Positions 11,787 to 22,797 of a DNA stretch of 64,000 bases are shown in pieces. How positions within the stretch are numbered: the stretch's first letter is position 1; every line of letters starts with the position of its first letter. The notes beneath the pieces are model-generated. The model was not told where the DNA came from and did not search any database. It was given only the letters and a program-made list of their open reading frames with translations. This DNA is from Undaria pinnatifida. Taxonomy: Eukaryota; Sar; Phaeophyceae; Laminariales; Alariaceae. The stretch lies in assembly GCA_012845835.1 (NCBI GenBank), contig JABAKD010000004.1, positions 4,248,265 through 4,312,264 on the forward strand, written 5' to 3'. The position numbers and the translations under genes are program-made.

Positions 11787-12083
11787 TTACTGTCGTAGTT
11801 TGCTGCTTGGCGATGCCGGAGTTGTCGCAGAATTCTTGGATCTCTTTGAAGGTGCGATGGCCGCGATTGGAGTAGTTGATTGCCTGAGCGCAGGAACTAC
11901 AGCTGGCGTTGATGACGTATCAACCGTGCCGCCCATGGTGCGAAGAAATACGTCGTAAGAGCATACGCTGTTGGGGAGAAAGCCCCTATTGCCGCTACCA
12001 GCTAGCAGCCCTGTCAACGCGAAATCCTCTTCGAAACCATCGTCGAAATTAAGGGACGGCTTTTCGTCGTGGTTGGGGCGTGT
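11787..12083 (-). pseudogene. gag: Copia-like gag, C-terminal segment (third piece)
   Basis: When N1 is removed with one copy of its GCTC target duplication, the reading frame runs from the gag piece at 15157-15894 straight into this segment. It then shows KPSLNFDDGFEEDFALTG and LLAGSGNRGF, which is linker sequence I associate with copia polyproteins between zinc knuckle and protease. A protease DSGA box is not found. A stop closes the frame near 11787. Confidence 0.65.
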
Positions 12084-12087
12084 GCTC

Positions 12088-12411
12088 TATAGACACGTCT
12101 TGAGCTAGGCAAGGTCTACTTGACAAGAAAGTATCCCTCCTTGGCCTGAGGGGGGCTGGTCAGCATCATTCAGGTGCTAGGAAAGAAGAGAAAGGTTGTT
12201 GTATTAACTCCGAACACAAGAAAACAAGCGATCTTGACTTCATCCCCAAATCCTCGTACCAGAACCTAGAAGAGGATAAGTAGAAACCCTTACTCTCCAG
12301 ATCTAGAGAACGTTCACCCTCCACATCAGATCCTCAGCAGTTAATCACCACCAAGATCAGATCGTATCTTACCACCAGCACTACACACTCTCTGGTGCTC
12401 CAATGTCCACA
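12088..12411 (-). repeat. N1 3' LTR
   Basis: Direct repeat of 14826-15156. It starts TGTGGACATTGGAGCACC on the minus strand and ends TGTCTATA next to target copy GAGC (plus-strand GCTC). Confidence 0.85.
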
Positions 12412-14825
12412 ATGCCCCCAAAAGCACGTTCCTACTCCAAGTAGTTCATGAACAAGCTTTGATTAAACGTAGCACCAGCTACACAAACAACATCAAAGAA
12501 AACATACATGTCATTTTTGAATCATACACGACCACATACATCTAGATACCATACCCCAATGATTACAAATCATGAAACATTACAACATACTTCACAAAAA
12601 ACATTCACACACGATCGCCAGACACAAGTCATGCATCAAAGCATAGAAATATCATCAATAAATACTACCAGGTACATTAATTCGTATATCTTTTCACACG
12701 CAATCTCCAAAAAACATGCTTGTATAAGTGGCAAACGGAAACCCAAACGAAAACCTGCCGACCAAAATATTTTTAGTATCATCCGCTTTCATCCACAATT
12801 ATGCCACAAACTCATGCACTCAGCAAAATAATACCATAAAACATTCCAGGACGATATTCGCTAAAGTCACGCGAAAACTGCAGAGAAATCACAGCATAGT
12901 ACCACATTAGTGCTTCAGCCTTGTCCTTATATGCATTTCACTGACATAACACGAAACATGCATCACGCATTGAGCAGGCCTCGCTTGTTTGGAGACAAAA
13001 ACAGCAGCGATACATGAGCACACTCGGTGTGTACTACGACAGAACAAGACAATCGTCTCATGCGCCCAAAACCAGATAGCACATATGACCCTAAAAAAGT
13101 GACCAAAACAAAAATATACGAAAGACACAAATATCTACTACTCGTACACACAAGATGTACCACTGTATAGCGAACTTGAACATCAGGTTATGTTGCTAAT
13201 CGGTTGGCCCCTAAGAAGTACTTTCAACTGGAAACGTTCCTTAATATTTCACCGGGAATACATCGGAATGCACATGGCGATAGGCTCTCATGCTGCTCCT
13301 CTCTGTTCACCAGAAACAACACAAGTCTGACTAAGAAACACGCTAGTCCATCAAACGCAATCAACGATTCGTTTGTTTTCTGGCACGGTGCAGGGCACAC
13401 TCCGTGCATACTTCACTCTGCGGTCAATGTGTATGGAAAAACGCTCAATGCAACACGCGCGCGGCAATATGGGTTTTGCATCCGTTCTGCAGACGCGCAC
13501 GAAACCCCACGCGCTCGCTTCAAGGTATCGGTGAAAACGATTTGCTAATGCACATGTGTGTGTAAAGTCTTCGAACGCAAATTACGGCTTCTTACGATTT
13601 GGACACGAGCTCCTTCAGGCTGACTCGTCCATATGCAGCGGAGAAAGCAAGTACCAGGTTCTTTGCGGCAATAGGTGGACATATTTGTTCTCGTGCAGAG
13701 GGCATCGGCATGCACCACGCATTAAAAAACCCCCCTTTTCAAAAAACCTTCAGCAGCTACGACGAGACTGTCGCTCTGTATAGAGGCATGCAGCATGTAC
13801 TCGCAGCATAATGGATTAGTTTTCGTGACAAGATTATTCTGCTACACACAAGCACTCAAACCAGATTGACACCAGTCGTAAAGCACGCGTTGTATTATGC
13901 CGCATACTGCTGTATGGGCAGTCAACACTACACAAACGTAGACGGGGCATAATTTTAACAAGCAACGCACGAAGTACACTTGCCCCTATTAAAAGCTCAA
14001 ATATACGACACGACAAAGCACGCGACAACTAAAGCAGCACTATCGTCGAAAAACAAATCAAACCTACACATTGAAAGCAAGACGTGCGCGGGCTCCATGG
14101 TGGAAGCCAAGTCAGCATATAGCCTTCGCAAAACAAGAGCCAAGCTCAGCGCCTGGAAGCACGAGTTCTCAGCCACCCCCTGTTAGCGTCACTCCAGCTC
14201 CTCCTTTTCTGAAGTGCAGATCGCAACCGCCGTCTCGAACGGCTGTATACACGTGACGTGTGCTGTCCTTATTCCTCGCTCCGCCACCCGAAGTGAACAT
14301 CCTCGCCGCGTTTATCACAATCACACGCTTCGCACGTAATGCCGCACGTTCCCCCTTGGGACGCGCGACGCGACCGCCCTCAGTCGGCACCGCTAAACCA
14401 CCGCGTTTCTGTGTGTTCATCTCGGCAGCATGCCCCCCGAAAGCCTTGAGTCCTTGTGATCAGCGGGTGTGTCTTTGCTGCCCGAGTTGAGGCTTCAGCA
14501 AATCACATCGTGCCTACTATTAATATAATATTGCGAGATTTCACAGAACCAAGTCAATCAACCCGATTTGAATCTTGCCATCATCAGATGTGGAGCCTGC
14601 TGCTTCAGCCCCTCCACGCTGGGTACGATCGTCTCAAACGGCCTCTCGTACAACCACAGCAGACGTCGTTCGAAGTCCTCAGGCAGGATATGGACACCGC
14701 CCTCATCGGGTGAGATGGCTTCCTGCCGAAACACGGCCCAATCCACACCTGCTTGCTGTTGTCGCAATCGTACCAGAAAAAATGCCTGACTAACGTCGGT
14801 GTGTTCAACCTAAATTATCGATAAT

Positions 14826-15156
14826 TATAGACATGCCTTGGGCTAGACAAGGTCTACTTGACAAGAAAGTATCCCCCCTAGGCTTGGCCTGAGGGGGGCT
14901 AATCAGCACTATTCAGGTGCTAGGAAAGGAGAGACAAGTTGTTGTATTAACTCCGAACACAAGAAAACAAGCGATCTTGATTTCATCCCCGAATCCCCAT
15001 ACCAGAATCCAGAAGAGAATGAGTAGAAATCCCTACTGTCTTCAGATCTAAAGAACGCTCACCCTCCACATCAGATCCTCAGCAGTTAATCACCACCAAG
15101 GTCAGGTCGTATCTTACCACCAGCACTACACACTCTCTGGTGCTCCACTATCCACA
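14826..15156 (-). repeat. N1 5' LTR
   Basis: 331 bp, direct repeat of the 3' LTR. Its first bases on the minus strand (TGTGGATAG) create the TAG that closes the interrupted gag frame. Confidence 0.85.
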
Positions 15157-15894
15157 GCTCACGCCTTGTACAGCAGAGGCAGCGTGAACGCGTCCACCCT
15201 GCGGTGGGAGTGACGCTCCTTGCTTGTAGCATTCCGTGTTGTCGTGCGAGGTAGTCTTGTGTACAGAACACCACTTGTGCTCAGCTCCAACGTTGGACGC
15301 TGCCTTGTCGTTTGAAGATTCCTTGTTCTGCTTGTTGTGGCCGCCAGTAGATCCGCTGTCGTTGTCGTCCTTCCTTTTCCAGCAGTTGCGGGCGTAGTGC
15401 CCTTGCATTCCGCAATGACTGCAAGTCGATGCCGCAGTAATGGCTACACCACCACCAGCGATCTTGGTGTCCCTGTCGCGCAAAAGATCATCCAAATAAT
15501 GGTGGCGCATCGTGCTTTGGATCTGATCAATATTGAAAGTCGGGTTTCGGTACATCATCATTTTGATGTTCTTGTATTCCGCCGTGAGTTCTTGAACACA
15601 TATGTCCTTGAATCTGCCGTCGGAAATCGTCTCGCCCACCGCCTCGAGCTCAGAGGGCGAGAGCGTGTTTTCCATACAATGACAGTCCGGGTCTTCTCCT
15701 TGCTTCATGTTGGAGTTGACGAGCTTGTACATTTTCACCTGGATCACTTCATCAGTGACATTGTTGTATTTCGCAACAAGCTCTTGTATGGCCTTTTGTC
15801 CGTCACCGGTCATCCCAGTTTCATCCTCGTGCTTGATTGCCAGTAGAGATGCTGGTTCCTCCGTTAGTAGAAAAAGCATGAGGTACAGATCTTT
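15157..15894 (-). pseudogene. gag: Copia-like gag, middle segment with zinc knuckle
   Basis: The open frame on the minus strand from 15894 has the features of a copia-type gag polypeptide (UBN2-like): LYLMLFLLTEEPASLLAIKH near its start, then an alpha-helical capsid region with QELVAKYN and LDDLLRD. A CCHC zinc knuckle, CSHCGMQGHYARNC, lies near 15420-15378. A second Cys/His cluster with WCSVHKTTSHDNTECY follows. Gag packages element RNA in virus-like particles. The segment is bounded on the right by the 5' LTR of gypsy copy A and on the left by the 5' LTR of N1, so the gene has been split twice. Confidence 0.85.
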
Positions 15895-16335
15895 TGTTGC
15901 GGCGGATTGACATGACGTCACATGAAATCCCGTGGCGGAATGCTTCCTAGGTCTGTATAACGCCGATCAGTCTAGAAAGCGTGCTGCTCACGGCCTCAGT
16001 CCAAAAATACACAAAACCAAACGAGGGAAAAAGGAACCTGAACTTGATCTGACACGAGTGTGAGTGACTGCGAACCGAGCTTGAGTACAGCTATCGTTAC
16101 CGTGAGGCATTGTTGGAGGTTTCGTCCGGAGATCTGTTATATTGTACGAGCGCTTGGAAGAGGACTGCGTGGTACGAGACTGGTGTTTGCAGGCAGCTGT
16201 TGCAACAAGCAGACGGGAGGGATCAGCCTGAAGGTAGACACGGAGGAAACGAACTAGAAGCGGTGAGAGAGTTGGGACAAGGGATTGGAGACTTGGGTAC
16301 GTGTGACTAAAATAGCTCTTTATCCGTTCGTTACA
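15895..16335 (+). repeat. Copy A 5' LTR
   Basis: 441 bp, begins TGTTGCGG and ends CGTTACA. It contains a perfect TGACGTCA palindrome (CRE-like) near the start, which also recurs in the copy B LTR and could be a regulatory site. Confidence 0.95.
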
Positions 16336-16353
16336 TGGGGCTTCAGCTGGGAT
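16336..16353 (+). other. Candidate primer-binding site
   Basis: TGGGGCTTCAGCTGGGAT begins with TGG directly after the LTR, as expected for priming by a tRNA 3'-CCA end. The same block adjoins the LTRs of copy C. I could not assign a tRNA species; complementarity beyond the first 8 or so bases is unproven. Confidence 0.55.
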
Positions 16354-18714
16354 CCGTGTGGGTTGATAGTCTCGCTTGACGCAGGTAGAAGTACGGTCGT
16401 AAATGCGCAGGTAGAAGTGCAGCTGCATGCCAAGCCAATTTTGGTTGAAATAATGTATAGAATTTAGCATTGGAAAAAAGGAGTAGTCTAAAATTGAATG
16501 AATTTTACTGCATGTTGAAGAAAATTCCATGGCAGTTCAACTCTATATTATCATGTTGAAAATCTCGCTTGTGTAGCAAAATTTCGCTTGAAGCAGCATC
16601 GCGAACCCCACACGCTGCAGGATAATCACAGGCAGACACCGCAGAAATAGAAGCAGCAGCAGTACAGCAGGCCGCATGAGTGATGAGAATCGGTCGTCGT
16701 GATCTCTAGATAGTCGAGGCGAGGAATGAGACGCTTGATAGTTCATACATGATGAGGAGTCACGCAGTCCATGCTACGCACAGCAGTACATGCAGAGAGC
16801 AAACGAGATTCTCCCCGCTTTGACTGACACACTGTTTTTTTGTGTGCGTTGCAGACGAAACGTTGGTACGTATGCATCAATGGTATAAATTGTTCCGCAA
16901 AGCATGCATTTTTTTTGCTGTCGTGCTCGTACTTACTTTTACGACGAGTACTTCTGCATTGTTGTACCAGGTATGTATGTCATCGTGCTGTATACATGCG
17001 TATCATATGTTCTGCATGTTTTTTGTGATATGCTCTTGTTTTTTTGTGCTGCACCATTTTTGACGCCAAACTGACCGGGTATACCTGCCTGAAAAAATAT
17101 TTTTCGTTTGTTTGGGTACCAATACGTACTCAATCGATAACGGATGCATACAGCAAGCGATGGTACCATGCGATCTCACGACTGGAGTGTATTCAAATTT
17201 TGACAATATCCGTAAACCAAATGTTTCAAATTTTGAACTGGAAAAGACATGCATGCATCCCTGCCTCCTAGTAAACCTTGCCTAAATGCAAGTTGGGGGG
17301 GTATTTATGTAGGCAGGATGGTGAAAAGGGAGTAACATGGACTCTTGAGCCAGTAAAATAATGTACCAGGTAGCAATAAAAATATTATTATTTTGCAAGC
17401 TGTGTATGATGCTCCGATCGCGCGTATTACGTATTATACGTCATTTGCTCATACATATACCTACTACTGCTGTATAGACTATATGGTCAAAACAGTGTAC
17501 GGTTGTGAGTGTAGAGTATTATATGTATACGTTATTATTGGGGTTACTTGTTTGTTGCACCTTGCAAAGCATGAGAAATCCATTGGTCTGGGGGATCAGC
17601 AATTGCTGTACGGAAGAATAATATACAGGTTGGTCTTGCTTATTTTACCTTGTATAGAACAGTACACAAGTTGGTATTTATACTACGCGAAATCGTAATC
17701 TACGGGCTGGGTTATTTTGGAAAAATATAGCAAGGGCTGACTAAGTTGTATAAAATGTAAGAAGTAGATTAAATAATACGAGACCAATAGGACATCGGGA
17801 AAGGATTATCATCAGTGCCGATGACGAGTAAGTTCATACGTGATAAGTCACTGTAGGGATGTGCTTGCGTTCATCATACGGGTTGAAAATGAGTTCGGGT
17901 CTGTTAGTTGATCTACACTTGTTGCATACTGTGAGACGACCGTAAGGCAAGGGTTTTTTTGCAGGCAATTTGGTTTTGGCCTTTGTGATGGGGATTTTGT
18001 GTCTTCGCAGGTTGTATAGGCACTGCAAGGTCGTTCTCACAGGTGTTTCAAGAGTAGTGATACTGCATACTGGTTCTGGTTTTTAATTTTGTATGGGGAA
18101 TGTAAGCCTTTCTATAGCTGCTCTTTGTCATGCTAAGAACTTACCGGAATTGGAAACATGGTTTAGGAACATTATCATATTGGAATGGGAAGGGGGGAAG
18201 CTCGATAATTACGTTGAAATCTTGAGGATTGTAAAGAATGCATTAATAGGGGGGAAGCTTGATAAATACGTTGGAATTTTAAGGATCGTAAAGAATGCAT
18301 TAATATTAATTAATGGAAACAAAATAACATTTCACATGTCAGTGGAGCTATACCCGACATGGGAACTACTGCATACAGTGAGTGGAGCTACATGCAGAGC
18401 TACTATACAAGTCCTTTCAAGGCGCGTAGTAATTTACTACTGATAGCTATGCATGAATATATGTAGACCTTGAAACTTTATCGATTGTTGTGTTACGAAA
18501 TGGACGCTTATACCTCGATAGATGTTTACAAAATGATGGATTCTGCTGTTCCAAATTCGTTCAGATAGTAGTGTGCATGAAGGATGTACAACATTGACAG
18601 ATATAGCTAATGCCTACAAATAGATTGATATGTCTTAGATACCTAAGGGATTCCATACGTTACTCTGTTGGTAAAGACTCGAGCTTTTGAAGGGCGGCAT
18701 TTCCGAAAGATTAC
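16354..18714 (+). other. Long untranslated leader of copy A
   Basis: About 2.4 kb of AT-rich sequence without credible coding lies between primer site and gag. It holds a 57-bp tandem duplication at about 18192-18305, single in copy C, and many short uORF-like frames. Segments match the leader of copy C (36.0-38.56 kb, minus strand), so it is part of the element. Packaging or internal initiation signals are conceivable but not shown. Confidence 0.7.
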
Positions 18715-19019
18715 GTGTATATTATGATAAGGGGACAACTTTCAACAAACCAGGAAGGTAAATATGCATGTACTCGAAACCTTTCACCACCCCTCTTTCC
18801 CACCCACCTTGTCCCAAGCCACTGTTTATACCCGTTTAGTGCGGACAACTTGGTGTTACTAGACTCCATCGATCCCCTGGACTCCACTCGTCTCCCTAGA
18901 CTGCATCGTTGGATACCATCTTCACCTTATACGACGCAGCTTCGTCGAGTACATCGTGTACCACGCAGCCACATCGAGTCCGTCTTCGTCAAAGGGAAAC
19001 GGGCGGCGTCCCGGGGAGG

Positions 19020-19805
19020 GGGGGGGGAGTGATTGGAGGAAATAACATGGCAGGGAGAGGGGGCCCTTTTTGGGGACCTTTTGGTGCACCCTACCCGAGG
19101 GGACGGGGGGGGAGGAGTGATTGGAGGAAATAACATGGCAGGAAGAGGGGGATCTTTTTGGGGGACCTTTTTGGGGACCTTTTGGTGCACCTTACCCGAG
19201 GGGAGGCCCACCACAGGGTGGCCCGCCACAGACCGGCCAGGCTGGAGGCTCACCACAGGGCGGCCAGGTCGGATGGGGCCCACAGGGCGGTGCAGGACGA
19301 GGGGCAGCAGGACCGGCAAATAGAAGCGGGACGCGGGTACAATCAGATGTCCCCTCCCTCCCTAACGTCACCCTTCGGAATCGGAGGACGATGGGGTCCA
19401 CAGGCAGCCCCAAGAGGAGCACCACCGAACCCTATATCGCGAGGAGGACCTCCGATAGCGCCACCGATGCCGCCAAGGCCGCCGCAGCAACAACAGCCAG
19501 GGTATGCTAGCCAACAACCACCGAACCCTATATCGCGAGGAGGACCTCCGATAGCGCCACCGATGCCGCCAAGGCCGTCGCAGCAACAACAGCCAGGGTA
19601 CGCTAGCCAACAACAGCAAGGGTTCGCTGGCCAACAACAGCCAGGGTTTGCTCGCCAACCTCAGCCAGGGTTTGCTGGTCAACAGCAGCCAAGGTTTACT
19701 TACCAACAGCAGCCGGGGTTCACTGGTCAAACAACAGCCAGGGTTCGCTGGCCAACAGCAGTGAGGGTTCACTGGTCAACAGCAGCCAAAGTTCAGAGAG
19801 TTCCG
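19020..19805 (+). pseudogene. gag: Copy A gag, Gly/Pro/Gln-rich, with frame breaks
   Basis: The N-terminal part is Gly/Pro-rich (WGPFGAPYPRG) and spans 88-bp tandem units beginning near 19031 and 19119. The frame changes near 19325. The second part repeats GGPPIAPPMPPRP and QQQPGYASQQ, then many QQQPGFAGQQQ-like units; a 90-bp unit (about 19422-19600) is duplicated. An extra base near 19730 shifts the last repeats into another frame. No CCHC zinc knuckle is seen, unlike typical gypsy nucleocapsid. Gag assembles the particle; this low-complexity version may be an RNA-binding tail. The start codon is uncertain. Confidence 0.6.
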
Positions 19806-19819
19806 CTCACCGATCGGGA

Positions 19820-20614
19820 ATGGGAGCACTGCAAACTAAGACGTCACAGGTTTGGGTTCATGCAACGTTGTGGCATGCAACGAGCTCGAGCCGGCGACTT
19901 CCGATGGCGGTGCTGGTGGATACTGAGGCGGTTGGAGGAAACTACGTGTCACGGCAGTTCATCGAGCCCATTGAAGAACGTGATGGTTGCGGAAAGTCGC
20001 TGATAAATCCAACGGGAGACGGCCTACTCCGCACAGCAAACCCAAAGAACAGCGCCGTACCCCCGATGGAAGTGGTAGGCTCGTGCTTGCTACCACTAGT
20101 CTTTGCACCGGTCGACCAAATCTTCCGCGTGAAGTTCAGGGTGGTGAAAGGACTTCCGCATGCGATGGTGCTTGGAGCCGCGTCCATGAAGGACAATCGA
20201 AGCATCCTCAGCTTCGATGGGGAGGAGGGTTTCCGGCCGACACCATCCTCAGCGTGGGTACCATTCGCCTCGAAGGAGGTCGGAGAGGCCGCGGCAGGGG
20301 CGATGTGTGCCGAATGGGAACACTATTGCGCGGTGAAACCGTCAACGGACGAGCAAGAACCGGACGAATTGGCGGGACCGAAGATCCCGGCGGGGATTAT
20401 GGAGTTAGGAAACTCTGTTTGGGAGGACGAAGGCACTCTGCACTGGAAACTACGCATTGCGAAAAACGTAGAGGTTCCAGGTGGTACCAGTATCCAGGTA
20501 GACGCTTTTGTCAAAGGCCCTCAGCCTCAAGTGCAGCAGCTCGTAGTGGTAGAGCCAACTAACCGCTATGGTCTTAAACTAGGAGTGGATCTAGGAGTGC
20601 CAAGGGGGGCATAG
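19820..20614 (+). CDS. pol: Copy A protease region of pol
   Basis: The frame differs from gag, so pol expression would need a frameshift. The aspartic protease centre is seen as AVLVDTEAVGGNYVS: DTEA in place of the usual D(S/T)GA, in both A and B. A flap-to-C-terminal part has HAMVLGAASMKDNRSI, matching the ILG-type strand of retropepsins. An acidic linker follows. A TAG at 20612-20614 ends the frame, but the same frame goes on into the RT region after it. Copy B has the TAG at the matching place. The enzyme would cut the polyprotein; the altered DTGA makes activity doubtful. Confidence 0.75.
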   Translation: MGALQTKTSQVWVHATLWHATSSSRRLPMAVLVDTEAVGGNYVSRQFIEPIEERDGCGKSLINPTGDGLLRTANPKNSAVPPMEVVGSCLLPLVFAPVDQIFRVKFRVVKGLPHAMVLGAASMKDNRSILSFDGEEGFRPTPSSAWVPFASKEVGEAAAGAMCAEWEHYCAVKPSTDEQEPDELAGPKIPAGIMELGNSVWEDEGTLHWKLRIAKNVEVPGGTSIQVDAFVKGPQPQVQQLVVVEPTNRYGLKLGVDLGVPRGA

Positions 20615-20647
20615 TGGTGGTTTCCAGGTATACCACTTCAATGTAAG

Positions 20648-21900
20648 TTGTCGAATGTTACCCAGGATAATGTGAAGATCCAGGGGGGGCTGGTGATTGC
20701 GACGGTTTACGCTGTTAACAATTACGATCGGGAACGCATGAAGTCACTCATGAACCCGGAGTCGGAGAAACCGACAAGCCCCAATCAGGACGAGGGGATC
20801 AAAAGGAAAGACAAGAGGAGACCACCGGAGCAATGCAACAAAGAGGGTGAAATCGCAGAGATTCCGAACGAAGCCCCCAAGGTGGACCTGAGAGAGGCCA
20901 ACTTCGAACAGCTCAGTCCGAGCGAAAAGGGCACATTGATGGGCATTCTCAACGAGTACATCGATGTGTTCGCGGTCAACCCCAAGAGCGTACCAGCGTG
21001 CAAAGGAGTGCCCATGCGACTGGAGCTCAAAGATCCCAACGTCAAGCCATACGTGGCGCCCATTCGACACTACAGCCCGGAACAGCGCGAGATGATTCAA
21101 ACGGAGGTGGTGAAACTCCTGAAGAATGGATCCATTCGGGAATCAACTTCCGAGTGGGCCGCCAATTGTTCGACGGTTCGCAAGAAAGATGGGACAGTGC
21201 GGGTTGTACAGGATTTTCGAGGTATCAACGCGCTTCTCAAATCACAGAGTGGTGGACTCGGGGACTTGCAGCATATTATGGATGAGATGGAAGGGTGGAC
21301 TTGCAGCATATTATGGATGAGATGGAAGGGTCGAAGTATTTCTCTAGCATCGATTTAGCTTCAGGATTCTTACAGCTCGAGATCCATGAGGATGATCGAC
21401 ACCTGACAGCATTTCGAGACGCTGACGGAAAGCTGTACGAATACGTTCGCTGCGGCTTCGGGTTGAAGACAGTGCCTTCGGCGTTTGCCAACTACGTTGT
21501 AGGGCGACTGTTAACCGTCAAGGATAGGGGAATCAAGAACTGGTTGGACGACATCGCCATCCCGTCGAAAACCCTTGAAGGTCAGTGGGTACTGCTGCGA
21601 GAAACGTTAGAGTGTCTGAGGCAAGGACGTTTAACCGTAAATCTTCAGAAATCGCATTTCTGTCAGTCGGTCATGGAGTTCGTCGGCATGATCGTGGATA
21701 GACTTGGTACCAGGCCAGCCCCGAGCAAGATCGATGCTATCACGCAGCTGTCCAGGCCGAACACGGTGGAGGAAGTGCGAGTGTTGCTGGGCATGACAGG
21801 ATACTTACGACAGTTCGTACCCCAGTATAGCACGGTGGTGGCGCCCATTTCCGATTTGCTGAGAGACCCAAGGTTCAGAACCAAGAGAGCGAAGAAATAG
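20648..21900 (+). pseudogene. pol: Copy A reverse transcriptase, broken by a 35-bp duplication
   Basis: The RT N-terminus shows YVAPIRHYSPEQREMI, NGSIRESTSEWAANC and RKKDGTVRVVQDFRGIN (fingers). A 35-bp direct duplication at 21262-21331 then shifts the frame. The palm continues in the next frame with YFSSIDLASGFLQLEI, YVRCGFGLKTVPSAF and NWLDDIAIPS, a WLDD form of the YxDD active site. The thumb and connection part has KIDAITQLSRPNTVEEVR and LLGMTGYLRQFVPQYS. The frame ends at TAG 21898-21900, between RT and RNase H, a stop shared with copy B. RT copies the element RNA into cDNA. Confidence 0.9.
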
Positions 21901-21954
21901 AAAGTCCCATGGGGAGAAGAGCAGAACAAAGCTTTTGATGCGCTTATCCAAGCC

Positions 21955-22797
21955 TTGACGTCACCTCCAATCCTAGCCCTGCCGGTGTGGACAGAACCGT
22001 TCTCGCTGTCCACCGATGCCAGTGAGATAGGAGCAGGAGCGGTGCTAACACAATGCATTGAAGGAGTGGAAAAGGTGATCGCGTATGGCAGCAAAAGGTG
22101 GTCGAGAGGAGACTCCAAAAGGTCAGCAACGGACCGTGAATGCATGGCGGTCATGTGGGCAGTAAACAAATTCCAACCCTATCTTTGGGGACGGCCGTTC
22201 ACGCTCATCACGGACTGTTCAGCGTTGACTTGGCTCTTCAAAAGCCAATCTCTCACACCGAAATACCATCGCTGGGCTCTGAGGTTGATGGAGCACGACA
22301 TAACCTTAAAGTGGAGGCCGGGGACACAACATCAGCTCCCAGACGCCATGTCGCGGTTACCGAACAAGAGCATCGTGATCGAAAATTTCGACGACTCTTT
22401 TCCAGGAGACGAGTCGTTGCCAAACGTTTACAAAGGGCCACAGGGGCCAGTGCTCGACGGCGTACACCTCGAAACCTTAGGAGTAGAAGATGTGGACGGA
22501 TCTAGTACTCAAAGTCTTACAGTACTTGCAGCCGTCGCACTCACACCCACAGACCCATCAGAGGCAGATACTCAACAGGCCAAGCTTGTCATTGCACCGG
22601 AGCTTCCAGTGGTGGTCATGCTCGACTGTGGGGGGGGAGGCAGCATCCTTGCATCAGAAGGCTTGCTGACGGTCAGGGGAGCAGTAGACCAGGACTGGAG
22701 AGCACTGGAATGCATCAGAGCAAACGGACTGGACAAAGGTGCGAAGCTTCTTAGGGTGACAACAGGGTCGCCGGAATGCCTAACCATGTTTGAGAGA
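21955..22797 (+). CDS. pol: Copy A RNase H and N-terminal part of the methyltransferase-like domain
   Basis: RNase H catalytic residues are all present: LSTDASEIGAGAVLTQ (Asp), SATDRECMAVMWAV (Glu), LITDCSALTWLF (Asp) and HQLPDAMSRL (Asp). After an acidic linker (about 22380-22590), VVVMLDCGGGGSIL at 22609-22650 matches motif I of C5-cytosine methyltransferases (SAM-binding DxFxGxGG), and GAVDQDWRALECIRANG matches motif II. The remaining motifs are in the next reading frame, reached by a +1 change near 22798 at the same place in copy B. The open frame itself continues out of register to 22824. RNase H removes the RNA strand during reverse transcription. Confidence 0.85.

Larger units (their letters stand above)
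12088..15156 (-). mobile_element. N1: non-autonomous LTR retrotransposon inserted in copia gag
   Basis: Two direct LTRs (12088-12411 and 14826-15156) enclose about 2.4 kb without credible coding capacity. Identical 4-bp flanks GCTC at 12084-12087 and 15157-15160 form the target-site duplication. On the element strand the LTRs run from TGTGGA to TGTCTATA, ending in TA rather than CA. A purine-rich tract (TTTTGGGGGCAT) lies just before the 3' LTR. The copy is related along its length to N2 (51726-54867) in opposite orientation. No gag or pol is present, so it must be mobilised by another element. Confidence 0.85.

Noticed and set aside
15337-15846. 169-codon plus-strand frame
   Set aside because: Antisense to the copia gag with its zinc knuckle.
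19368-19772. Minus-strand frame with Trp-Leu-Leu repeats
   Set aside because: Antisense reading of the Gln-rich gag repeats of copy A.
20744-21100. 118-codon minus-strand frame conserved in copy B (62376-62732)
   Set aside because: Conservation follows from the near identity of the two elements and the frame is opposite the RT.
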